The notes under the pieces were generated by a model. The model was not told where the DNA came from and ran no database searches. It saw nothing but the letters and a program-made list of their open reading frames with translations. From positions 1-64,000 of the forward strand of contig JAWKQN010000006.1 of the NCBI GenBank assembly GCA_041390125.1: a DNA stretch of 64,000 nt, in the 5' to 3' direction. Source of the DNA: Gemmatimonadota bacterium (GTDB taxonomy: Bacteria; Gemmatimonadota; Gemmatimonadetes; Longimicrobiales; Gaopeijiaceae). This document shows positions 57,101 to 64,000 of this stretch, piece by piece. How positions within the stretch are numbered: the stretch's first letter is position 1; every line of letters begins with the position of its first letter. The translations under genes and the position numbers were made by a program.

Positions 57101-57213
57101 GTCACGGACCCGCTGATGGTGCCCGTCACCACGTTCGTCCCCCCCTCATCGCAGGCCGCGAACGCGAACGCCGCGAGCGCTGCCAGGGAGAAGAACTTGA
57201 GCTTTCTCATCAT
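54121..57213 (-). CDS. Large surface lipoprotein with repeated carboxypeptidase-regulatory/SdrD-like beta domains
   Basis: The 1030-residue protein has a lipoprotein signal ('SLAALAAFAFAAC', Cys21) and is built of repeated beta-sandwich units. Each has a 'GVTVTLSG' strand, a 'T..D..G.Y.F..L..G.Y' core and a 'YTV' or 'YQV' end, for example 'TDVAGQYAFSGLRAGSYTV' and 'TDAEGEYVFEGLREGTYVL'. Six or more units are visible. The composition is very rich in T, S, D and G and poor in K. It is probably exposed on the cell surface, perhaps as adhesin or binding protein. It lies upstream of the TonB receptor in the same direction but has its own terminator. Confidence 0.8.
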   Translation of the reverse strand: MMRKLKFFSLAALAAFAFAACDEGGTNVVTGTISGSVTAEGQGLSGVTVTLSSGASTATDASGNYSFSNVDGGTYTVQITPPSDVTFSSTTQTAVVATAGQTVSVNFSGSFVRTSSILGSVAVAGVGGLEGVTVTLSGAGSATTTTDVAGQYAFSGLRAGSYTVTISNFGSTMYTFPNTSQTATVAAGESEVVSFSGSQLANARIMGRLYLDENDKNDTFDGETLENNLEAANVLITLTGPGVGETQTTQTDSTGMYEFSDLVAGNYQVAINPADPDIPAFAAYGGSSTSFPVTVNTGGVAEVDFPFDISQQTVTVCSFTGIDSVNPGHAPVSGSTIKLYPTELDAVGDVNAFGTQTTDATGCTTFSFARAADRSPQPGLTDNIVFAQFFGNSTPLLTLNGENRIETAYDPTTASSLAADTFDLLNSRVGLSFDATTINGVDTLNNWAYSAWLDTTAVARKSGVTNAAGVATLVDTIGPTSFPVTYYVRLAEGIGSQPAPAGNQLFEQTPDPDSMAGAATRYLTYTANGFQAPGANVFLGTEEVRFLTADIVVAVHHEADDSLVDPLFTGGDDITNVDEIEVSLWYVPSSGAAPVLVTSASPAPGVNTVTFNSFFTDTTYAVTAHPVVGFSSKVVLNDTIQTVVDWGGQSFEAEQCQLEGSAGCSTFAYKYDNTSLTGLVRAADGTDADGIHVRVTVDSMTIQPNVTDTTLTVSGGSYSLGGLIEGTYHVEVFDSVTAGGDSIWSFFGSQSPKTAELEGNADNDILNFVATRMDTKILGVVINDRDADNNTIDPNEALAGVTIQLYKGAVAADSLIATDTTDAEGEYVFEGLREGTYVLKADASGSLTAATVLRTISAAGVVADTAIVTTGATTTGLGANLTRQVGDTVFGSPGLTTLPRWDYGQTQGNFVTPSHFTFLFDNTTARGTIVDGAAAPVAGMTVTLRRCKDSAGATSPPTAGTCTTYLPGAPQNVATDANGQFEFTGLQEGVYEITPNPVTAGFATVTPASLLYLLVDSGDIEVPAANLVAN

Positions 57214-57436
57214 CCACTGAGGTCCGATGAAGGTGACTAGGTTGTCCGTGCGCCCCCCACCAGCGGGTGTCTGGCCGACGGACAGAAAGAACCGGGAGGT
57301 TCACAGGCAAGACGGATGCCATGCCCCATATCCCGGAAACCCGAGGGTTTACCTGGCCCCTGCTCGGTTTTCCACATCCGATTTCCGTCGGAGGCCCAGG
57401 CCCGGCTCCAGTTTTTTGACGATCCGGTAACCGGGC

Positions 57437-58441
57437 TCAGTCCGTCGGGCCCGCCAGGATCCGCTCGGCCAGGGTCACGAAGTCCTTGGACCCCAGGTAG
57501 AGCGGTGTCCGCTGGTGGAGGTCGGTGGGGACGATGGAGAGGATGTCCCGACGGCCGTCGGACGCCTTCCCGCCCGCCTGCTCGCACAGGAAGGCGAGGG
57601 GAGCCGCCTCGTACAGGAGGCGCAGCTTGCCCGCGGGTGCCTTGTGGTCGGCCGGGTACATGAAGATCCCCCCCTTGAGCAGGGTCCGATGGAAGTCGGC
57701 GACCAAGGAGCCGATATATCGACTGCTCCAGGAGCCCTCCTCCCCGGACTTCAGGCGCTGGAGCAGCCTCTGCTGGGCGGGCTCCCAGCGGGGATAGTAG
57801 GCCTCGTTGACCGAGTACATCCGCTGGGCCGGATCGGGCAGGCAGATGTTCGGGTGGCTCAGCAGGAACTCCCCGATGGAGGGGTCGAGCGTGAAGCCGT
57901 GCACCCCGTGGCCGGCCGAGTAGACCAGCATCGTGGACGAGCCGTAGACCACGTAGCCGGCGGCCACCTGCGCGGACCCGGGCTGCAGGCAATCCGCCAG
58001 CGTGCCGTCCCGCCCGGTGGTGACCCGGCGGTGGATGGAGAAGATGGTCCCGATCGAGATGTTGACGTCGATGTTGGACGAGCCATCCAGCGGGTCGAAG
58101 ATCAGCACGTAGTCCCCGGTCGTGAACTTCTCGGGGATGGGGATGATCTCCTCGCACTCCTCCGAGACCATGGCGCACAGGTTCCCGGAGTGGTCCATGG
58201 CCTTGTAGATGACGTCCTGCGCGAAGCGGTCCAGCTTCTGGACCGCCTCCGCATGCACGTTGGTCGATCCGTCCGCCCCCAGGATGTCCACCAGGCCGGC
58301 CATGTTGACCTCGCGCGAGATCATCTTGGCGGCCAGGGCCATGTCGTAGAGGATGTTGCTGAAGGCCCCGGTGGCGCCGGGGAACTGGCGCTGCTGCTCG
58401 ATGATGTGGCGATCGATGGTGACGACGCTGGTTTCCGGCAT
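57437..58441 (-). CDS. fbp: Class I fructose-1,6-bisphosphatase
   Basis: The 334-residue gluconeogenic enzyme shows 'MVSEECEE' and 'IFDPLDGSSNIDVNISIGTI' (metal and substrate site), 'SSRYIGSLVADFHRTLLKGG' in pieces, 'YPADHKAPAGKLRLLYEAAP' and 'AFLCEQAGGKASDG'. Length and motifs are complete. It has 220 nt without genes downstream and is likely transcribed alone. Confidence 0.97.
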   Translation of the reverse strand: MPETSVVTIDRHIIEQQRQFPGATGAFSNILYDMALAAKMISREVNMAGLVDILGADGSTNVHAEAVQKLDRFAQDVIYKAMDHSGNLCAMVSEECEEIIPIPEKFTTGDYVLIFDPLDGSSNIDVNISIGTIFSIHRRVTTGRDGTLADCLQPGSAQVAAGYVVYGSSTMLVYSAGHGVHGFTLDPSIGEFLLSHPNICLPDPAQRMYSVNEAYYPRWEPAQQRLLQRLKSGEEGSWSSRYIGSLVADFHRTLLKGGIFMYPADHKAPAGKLRLLYEAAPLAFLCEQAGGKASDGRRDILSIVPTDLHQRTPLYLGSKDFVTLAERILAGPTD

Positions 58442-58613
58442 GGCCCGCCTTCCTGCTCGGGATGGATCCGACCCCGAGGGCGAATGTACCGGCCCGCCGT
58501 CGGATCAGGAACCAGAAGCGACCCGTCCGGGAACCGGAGGCCGACGGGGTGGGACCCGCCCCCGGGCGGCCCGCCGCCGATCTGCGGTCGATGGATGCCG
58601 ATCACCGCCGGGG

Positions 58614-60818
58614 TCAGGGGCCCGATCCCGGCCGCGCCACCCGGACCTGCCAGGTCCCGCCCGGGGACACGCGGACCCGGATCGACCCGTGCCGGTCCGT
58701 CCGGAGGACCCGCGCCCCGACCCCTTCGAGACGCCGCACCACCGCGGGGTCCGGATGTCCGTAGCGGTTGCGGCGCCCCACCGAGATGAGGGCCAGCGCT
58801 GGACCCGTGCCCTCGAGCAGCTCGGCCGCGCTCGAGGTCGAGCTACCGTGATGGGCCACCTTGAGCACCTCGAGGTCCGGCCCCACCCGCCCCACCAGCC
58901 GGCGCTCCACGTCCACCCCGATGTCTCCCGTCAGCAGCGCGTCGAAGCTGCCGTAGCGCGCCACGAGCACCACGGAGCGATCGTTCAGGGACGCGAGCGA
59001 GTCCTCCGGGAGCGGGGCGAGCACCGAGAGTCGCACGCCGTCGAACGGGATCTCGTCCCCGGCCACGGCCCGAACCCACGGCACGCCCGCGCCGGCGGCC
59101 GCGCGGAGCAGATCCCGATAGGGCTCCGAGGGCGCGGCCACGCCGGGGCCGAGGAACGCCCCCACCTCCAGGGCGTCCAGGACGGCGGCGGCCCCTCCGG
59201 AGTGATCCAGGTCGGCATGCGAGAGGACGAGCGCCTCCAGGCGCCGCACGCCGCGGGCGCGCAGGTAGGGCACCACCCGGTCCCGCCCGGCGTCGAACGC
59301 GCGTCCGCGCCCACCGGCGTCCACCAGCACCCACCGGCCCCGGGGCGAGCGCAAGGCGATGGCATCCCCCTGCCCCACGTCGATGACGTGCAGCTCGAAG
59401 CGACCGCGCCCGCCCCAGCCCTGGAGCGCCGGGAGGGTCAACGGCACCGCCACCACGGCCGCCGCCAGGGCCGGGAGCCGTACGCGCGCCCGGGCCCGCC
59501 GCGTGAGCCGCTGCGCGACCCCGGCACCGACGAGTGCCGCGACGCACGTGGTCCGCGACACCGGAAGCGACGCCCAGGGCAGCGCCGCGGCCGCCTCCAC
59601 GAGCGTGACGAACAGCGAAGCGCCCCGGATCGTGAGGTCGATGAGCGGAGCCGACAGAGCGGACGTCACGGCGCCCACCCCCAGGGACACCAGACCGCCC
59701 GTGATCACGAGCGCCGCGAGTGGCGTCAGGACCAGGGAGGCCGGCACGCCGACCACGGAGACCTCCCCGAAGTGCCAGGCGACCAACGGCGCCGTGGCGA
59801 CCGTGGCGGCGAGGTTGGCGGCCAGCGCCTGACGGAGCGGTGCCGGAAGACCCAGCGGGCGCAGGGCGGCGGCGAGCGGGCGGCGCCACCGGACGAGGCC
59901 CGCGATGCCCGCGAACGAGAGCTGGAGGCCGGGGCTCGCCACCCAGCCCGGGTGGGCCACCAGGAGCACCAGGGCCGCGCCGGCGAGCGTGACCGAGGAG
60001 GCCACGGGCCGTCCGCGCAGGCGGACCAGGAGGCCCACGCCCAGGAAGAGCGCGGCGCGGGTGGCCGCGCCGGGGAAGCCCAGCAACGCCACGTAGCCGC
60101 CTACGATCGCCACCGCCGCGCACAGGCGGGGGCGATAGGGGAGCGGCAGCCACAGGAGGGCGGCGTACACGCCGGCGGCCACCACGCCCACGTGGAAGCC
60201 CGAGATGGCGAGCAGGTGCGCGACCCCGCTGCGCGCGAATGCGTCGGAGACGTCGGGGTCCAGACGCTCGCGCCGCGCGAGCAGCAGGGCCTCCAGCACA
60301 GGCGCCGCGGGTCCGAACGTCCGTCCCGTGCGCTCGAGCGCCCGACCGCGCAGGCGCAGGGCGGCGCCGGCCAGGCCCCGTTCGGGCAGGGGCTCGGCCC
60401 GTTGCACGACGAGCCGGGCGGGCGCTGCGTCCCCGGACGCGCGCCACCAGCCGTGGACGCGGACCCGCCGGCCGGCCGGCGCCTCCACGTCCTCCACCAG
60501 CGCGCGCACCCGGGCGCCGGCGCAGGTCCCGTGCGTGATCGCCAGGACCGTGGGTGCCCCACCCGGGACGCCCTCGAATCGACCCTCCAGCACCGCCGGA
60601 CCCGAGGCGACCGCGGTCAGGCAGGCCACCGAGGGATCGGAGCGGGCGGCCGCGCCCCCGGCGAGGCCCGCCACGCCCGCGAGTGTCAGCAGGACACGGG
60701 GGCCGGGGCGCAGGAAGGCGAGGATGAGCCCGGTCCCGGCCGCGAGCAGGAGGGGCCCGGCCGGAAGCGGGATCCGACCCTGGGCCAGGAGCGCGCCCGC
60801 CGCGAAGGCGAGCGCCAC
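58614..60818 (-). CDS. comEC: ComEC/Rec2 family DNA-uptake channel
   Basis: The 734-residue membrane protein has an N-terminal hydrophobic part, an OB-like extracellular domain (about 75-140), the Competence domain ('GVAHLLAISGFHVGVVAAGV', 'GFPGAATRAALFLGVGLLVR') with many helices, and a C-terminal metallo-beta-lactamase domain ('VIDVGQGDAIAL', 'LSHADLDHSGGA', 'KVAHHGSSTSS'). ComEC imports single-stranded DNA during natural transformation. GTG 60818 is a best choice; AGGAGGAG lies about 20 nt further upstream with no standard start directly after it. Confidence 0.9.
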   Translation of the reverse strand: MALAFAAGALLAQGRIPLPAGPLLLAAGTGLILAFLRPGPRVLLTLAGVAGLAGGAAARSDPSVACLTAVASGPAVLEGRFEGVPGGAPTVLAITHGTCAGARVRALVEDVEAPAGRRVRVHGWWRASGDAAPARLVVQRAEPLPERGLAGAALRLRGRALERTGRTFGPAAPVLEALLLARRERLDPDVSDAFARSGVAHLLAISGFHVGVVAAGVYAALLWLPLPYRPRLCAAVAIVGGYVALLGFPGAATRAALFLGVGLLVRLRGRPVASSVTLAGAALVLLVAHPGWVASPGLQLSFAGIAGLVRWRRPLAAALRPLGLPAPLRQALAANLAATVATAPLVAWHFGEVSVVGVPASLVLTPLAALVITGGLVSLGVGAVTSALSAPLIDLTIRGASLFVTLVEAAAALPWASLPVSRTTCVAALVGAGVAQRLTRRARARVRLPALAAAVVAVPLTLPALQGWGGRGRFELHVIDVGQGDAIALRSPRGRWVLVDAGGRGRAFDAGRDRVVPYLRARGVRRLEALVLSHADLDHSGGAAAVLDALEVGAFLGPGVAAPSEPYRDLLRAAAGAGVPWVRAVAGDEIPFDGVRLSVLAPLPEDSLASLNDRSVVLVARYGSFDALLTGDIGVDVERRLVGRVGPDLEVLKVAHHGSSTSSAAELLEGTGPALALISVGRRNRYGHPDPAVVRRLEGVGARVLRTDRHGSIRVRVSPGGTWQVRVARPGSGP

Positions 60819-60948
60819 CCGGACAACGGGTGCGGACGCCGTGGCGCTCCTCCTGGATGATGCAGACCGGCGTCCGTGCGCGACGCCGCGGTCGATCGAT
60901 CGAAGACCCCCCGGCGGTGGCGGCCCGACAGCCGGGACCGCCGTACCC

Positions 60949-61257
60949 TCAGTCGGGGTCGGGGCGGAACAGGTCGCGCTGGAAGCGGTCGATCCGCTCG
61001 CGCTCCTCCCTCCCCTCCTCCTCCAGCTTCTCCTTCAGCAGACGGCGGACCTTCAGATCCGCCTGCACCCCTACGAGCAGCATGATGACCATGCCCAGCA
61101 CCAGCGACCCGAACACCACGAGCGCGAGCGGCACCCGATACAGGGTGATCACTGCGAGGTCCACGCGGACGCGTTGGCTGCCGTTGACGACGGCGAAGCC
61201 CAGCGACACCAGCAGCAGGATCAGCCCGGCCAGCCACCCCGCCAGGGAGCGCATCAT
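60949..61257 (-). CDS. LapA-like small membrane protein
   Basis: The 102-residue protein has two hydrophobic helices ('LAGWLAGLILLLVSLGFAVV' and 'VPLALVVFGSLVLGMVIMLL') around 'NGSQRVRVDLAVI', followed by a charged coiled coil ('KVRRLLKEKLEEEGREERER'). This is the LapA (DUF1049) layout, linked to lipopolysaccharide assembly in Proteobacteria. ATG 61257 overlaps the miaB stop (ATGA). The downstream comEC start is 130 nt away. Confidence 0.78.
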   Translation of the reverse strand: MMRSLAGWLAGLILLLVSLGFAVVNGSQRVRVDLAVITLYRVPLALVVFGSLVLGMVIMLLVGVQADLKVRRLLKEKLEEEGREERERIDRFQRDLFRPDPD

Positions 61258-62687
61258 GACGACGCGAGCGCGCCGACGAACGTGGCGCCGGTGGTGCCCG
61301 TGAGACGCACCGGGACGTAGCGGCCCACCAGCTCCTCCGTGCCGGGAAACGCCACGACCTTGGCGCGGCGCGTGCGCCCCATCATCTGCCCGGGCTCGCG
61401 CGCCGCGCGCTCCACCAGCACCTCCTCCACCCGGCCCACCTCCGCGCGGTTGATGTCGTCCTGGATGCTCCGCGAGACGTCGATCAGACGCTCGAGGCGG
61501 GCCTGGGCCACGTCGTCGGCGATGAACTCGTGGGCCGGGAGCCGGGTCGCGGGCGTCCCGTCCCGCGGCGAATAGCGGTAGGTGTACGCGTCGTCGAAGC
61601 GCACCGCGCGCATCAGCGCCAGCGTGTCCTCGAACTCCGCCTCCGTCTCGCCGGGAAACGCGACGATCACGTCCGTCGACAGGGCGATGTCGGGCACGGC
61701 CGCGCGGACGCGCTCGACCGTGGCCAGGTACGCCTCCACACCGTAGCGGCGCACCATGCGCTTGAGGATGCGGTCGCTTCCGGACTGGACCGGGAGATGG
61801 AGCTGCTCGCAGACCGCTTCCTCGTCGGCCAACACCCCGATGAGGTCGTCCGTGACGTCGTTGGGGTGGGGCGAGGTGAAGCGCACCCGCCGGATCCCGT
61901 CCACCCGGGCCACGGCGGCCAGCAGACGCGCGAAGCTCCAGGCTCCGTGCGCGTACGAGTTCACGGTCTGCCCCAGCAAGGTGACCTCGGTCAGCCCGCG
62001 GTCGGCGAGCCGGCGCACCTCGTCCAGGATCTCCTCCGGGGCGCGGTTCTTCTCCGGTCCACGCACGTACGGCACGATGCAGAACGTGCACCGGTGATCG
62101 CAGCCGCGCTGGATGGGGATCCACGCCGACGTGGCCGAGGCATGCCGCTGCTCCAGGCCCGCGTAGTTCTCGCGGGGGTCGAGGTCGAGCACCGTGAGCT
62201 GCAGCCCCCGACTCTTGGGACGCGCAGCGGCGGAGCGGCCGCCCCTGGCCTCCGCGAGCCGTTCGGGCAGGACCCGGTAGCCGTCGGGGCCCACCACGAG
62301 ATCGACGTACGGCGCGCGCTCGAAGAGGTCGGCACCGAGGCGCTGCGCCATGCAGCCCGTAACCCCGATCACCAGGTCGGGCCGCTCCACCCGCAGCGCC
62401 TGCAACTGACCGACGCGTCCGAGCACGCGCTGCTCGGCGTGCTCGCGGATGGCGCAGGTGTTGATGAGGATCACGTCCGCATCTTCCGGGCGGTGCACGA
62501 TGCGGTAGCCGCCCTGGGCGAGCACGCCTTCCATGAGCTCGCCGTCGCTCACGTTCATCTGGCAGCCGTACGTCTCCACGTACGCACGCCGCCCGTCCGC
62601 GCCGGACGCGGTGGGGCTGCCCTGGGGGCGAAACACCCCTTCGGTCTCCTGGGCGCGCTGGGCTGCGGTGGTTGCCATGCCGGACAC
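61254..62687 (-). CDS. miaB: tRNA-2-methylthio-N6-dimethylallyladenosine synthase MiaB
   Basis: The 477-residue radical-SAM methylthiotransferase modifies A37 of tRNAs. The N-terminal UPF0004 domain has 'VETYGCQMNVSDGEL' with the first Cys of the auxiliary cluster and 'INTCAIREHAEQRV'; the third Cys is in 'GVTGCMAQR'. The radical-SAM cluster is 'RGCDHRCTFCIVPYVRG', and a C-terminal TRAM domain ends the protein. An ATG 9 nt downstream is a possible alternative start. Confidence 0.95.
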   Translation of the reverse strand: MSGMATTAAQRAQETEGVFRPQGSPTASGADGRRAYVETYGCQMNVSDGELMEGVLAQGGYRIVHRPEDADVILINTCAIREHAEQRVLGRVGQLQALRVERPDLVIGVTGCMAQRLGADLFERAPYVDLVVGPDGYRVLPERLAEARGGRSAAARPKSRGLQLTVLDLDPRENYAGLEQRHASATSAWIPIQRGCDHRCTFCIVPYVRGPEKNRAPEEILDEVRRLADRGLTEVTLLGQTVNSYAHGAWSFARLLAAVARVDGIRRVRFTSPHPNDVTDDLIGVLADEEAVCEQLHLPVQSGSDRILKRMVRRYGVEAYLATVERVRAAVPDIALSTDVIVAFPGETEAEFEDTLALMRAVRFDDAYTYRYSPRDGTPATRLPAHEFIADDVAQARLERLIDVSRSIQDDINRAEVGRVEEVLVERAAREPGQMMGRTRRAKVVAFPGTEELVGRYVPVRLTGTTGATFVGALASS

Positions 62688-62745
62688 GTTCTGCGAGAGA
62701 TGCTGGAACTCGGGCGGTCACGGCCGCGGCCGCTCCCGCGAAACC

Positions 62746-64000
62746 TCAGCCCTGGAGGGCCGGCTCGGGCAGGGGCGCGGGGGCCGCGTGAATATACAGA
62801 TCGGCCGGAGTTCCCCGAAGGGTGCCCTCCACGAGCCCGCCCGTCTCCCCGGGCGCACGCACCCGCACGCGCAGGTAGTCCTCCGTCAGCCCGTAGCCCC
62901 CGTCCTCCCGCACGACCCGCGCACGCGTGCCGATCCGGGCCTGCCGGTGGGCGCGTCCCTTGGCCTCGGCCAGCATCCGCAGCTCGCGGGCACGCTCGGC
63001 CGCCCGCGCGGGGTCCACCCGGTCGGGAAGGTCGTACGCGGCCGTCCCCGCGCGCGGCGAGAACGGGAAGACGTGCAGGTAGGTGTAGGGAAGCTCCTCG
63101 ATCAGCGCCCGCGTGCTGGCGTGATCCGCGTCCGTCTCGCCCGGGAAGCCGGTGATCACGTCCGCGCCCAGCCCCAGCGGCGCCACCCGGGCCGCCAGCT
63201 CCAGCGCACGCACCCGCACCTGCTCCCGGGTGTGCCAGCGCCGCATGCGACGCAGGACGGGGTCGGCGCCGCTCTGGAGCGGCATGTGCACGTGCGGGAC
63301 CAGGCGACCACCGGCGTCGGCGAGCAGCTCCACGAGCGGAGCGTCGATCTCCGTCGCTTCGATGCTGCCCAGCCGGAAGCGCACGTCCGGCACGCGCTCG
63401 AGCAGCTCGTTCAGCAAGGCGGACAAGGGACGCGGTGTGGGGAGATCGCGGCCGTAGTGCCCGATGTGGATGCCGGTGACGACCAGCTCCGGATGCGTCT
63501 GCGCGAGGAGCCGGGCCTCCGCGACGATGTCGTCCACCGGGCGCGAGCGCGAGGCGCCGCGCGCCAGCCGCGTCGCACAGAAGGAGCACTTGCGATCGCA
63601 CCCGTCCTGCACCTTGAGCCAACCGCGCGTGCGGCCGCGGCGCTCGGTCAGCAGCTCGGCCCCCACCGGCTCGTGGTCGATGCGGTCCAGGGACCGGCGC
63701 AGCGTGAGCGGCACCAGCGCCGGTCCTTCCAGCGCCGTCCGGGCCACGGCGACCGGATCGTGGCCGGCGACCACGCCGCGCACCCCGGGGAGCCGACGAT
63801 ACGTGTCCGGATCCAGGGCGGACGAACACCCGGCGACGACGATGCGCGCGTCCGGGTGACGTCGGTGCAGTCGGCGCACGGCACGGCGCGCATCCGCATC
63901 CGCCTGATGCGTCACCGTGCAGGTGTTGACCACGAACCACCGGGCGGTGGCAGGGTCGTGCGTGGTCGGGAGCCCGCGCGCTTCCAGCTCCTGCCGCATG
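62746..64000 (-). CDS. MtaB-like tRNA methylthiotransferase, 5' end beyond window
   Basis: The 418 visible codons form a second radical-SAM methylthiotransferase with 'VVNTCTVTHQADADARRAVR', 'VVAGCSSALDP', the cluster 'DGCDRKCSFCATRLARGASR' and 'HMPLQSGADPVLRRMRRWHT'. The combination of 'NTCTVT' and 'RGxSRSRP' fits MtaB, which makes ms2t6A at A37. The N-terminal 'LGC.VN' segment with the first auxiliary Cys lies outside, so the Met at 63999 is internal. It precedes miaB in the same direction. Confidence 0.85.
   Translation of the reverse strand, partial: MRQELEARGLPTTHDPATARWFVVNTCTVTHQADADARRAVRRLHRRHPDARIVVAGCSSALDPDTYRRLPGVRGVVAGHDPVAVARTALEGPALVPLTLRRSLDRIDHEPVGAELLTERRGRTRGWLKVQDGCDRKCSFCATRLARGASRSRPVDDIVAEARLLAQTHPELVVTGIHIGHYGRDLPTPRPLSALLNELLERVPDVRFRLGSIEATEIDAPLVELLADAGGRLVPHVHMPLQSGADPVLRRMRRWHTREQVRVRALELAARVAPLGLGADVITGFPGETDADHASTRALIEELPYTYLHVFPFSPRAGTAAYDLPDRVDPARAAERARELRMLAEAKGRAHRQARIGTRARVVREDGGYGLTEDYLRVRVRAPGETGGLVEGTLRGTPADLYIHAAPAPLPEPALQG

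Noticed and set aside
53881..57240. An open frame of 1119 codons on the plus strand
   Set aside because: It is the antisense of the repeat lipoprotein and arises from high GC and the T/S/D/G codon use; its translation is low-complexity R/H/V/G-rich with no domain.
58353..60860. An open frame of 835 codons on the plus strand
   Set aside because: It is antisense to comEC, with an Arg/Gly/His-rich translation typical of GC-rich shadow frames.

Overview
The window is about 70% GC, with short intergenic gaps, frequent GTG/TTG starts and overlapping ATGA/GTGA junctions. It looks like the chromosome of a member of the Gemmatimonadota. That placement is an inference from gene style: several 6-bladed beta-propeller lipoproteins, an Oar-type TonB-dependent receptor with an N-terminal carboxypeptidase-regulatory domain, a large repeat-rich surface lipoprotein, ECF42/DGPF signalling, and core genes in the arrangement expected for this group. 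No rRNA or tRNA gene was found.

Left core block (1-4839): a leftward operon vanZ-aspS-phoH-pgpH (pgpH runs off the left edge) diverges from rlmN.

Accessory island (4984-16938): the most interesting part. Three attC-like recombination sites in the same orientation (5755-5870, 7021-7138, 13147-13256) mark an integron gene-cassette array with no integrase in the window, i.e. a CALIN-like array. Its cassettes hold a RES-domain NAD+-degrading toxin homologue, a decayed multi-spanning membrane protein gene, a 330-residue protein with an Abi/HEPN-like C-terminal region, and a leftward cassette with a Cys-rich unknown gene and a frameshifted small gene. Two copies of an IS110/IS1111-type element sit where further attC sites should be, flanked by GTTRRRY core sites (GTTAGAC, GTTGGGT). 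Each copy is interrupted by a different, complete IS21-family element with 5-bp target duplications. Next come a decayed MntA/HepT (nucleotidyltransferase/HEPN) pair and a decayed secreted-protein/cupin region (16995-18513).

Variable block (18687-27748): 6-bladed propeller lipoproteins, two GNAT acetyltransferases, an amidohydrolase, small secreted and hypothetical proteins, a DGPF/YCII protein with its ECF42 sigma factor, and an AbrB-type antitoxin without an obvious toxin.

Right core block (27776-64000): leftward panB-panC-yqeK-lytR_C-lepB; rqcH (NFACT); a leftward pair encoding a HEAT-repeat protein and an HD-GYP protein with similar N-terminal modules; a long rightward run lexA, a 50-codon small gene, truA, fsa, htrA, purB, purC, psd, pssA, purS, purQ, purL, purF, add; then leftward genes for a TonB receptor, a repeat lipoprotein, fructose-1,6-bisphosphatase, ComEC, a LapA-like protein, MiaB and an MtaB-like methylthiotransferase that runs off the right edge. 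Purine synthesis, phosphatidylethanolamine synthesis and tRNA modification dominate this block.
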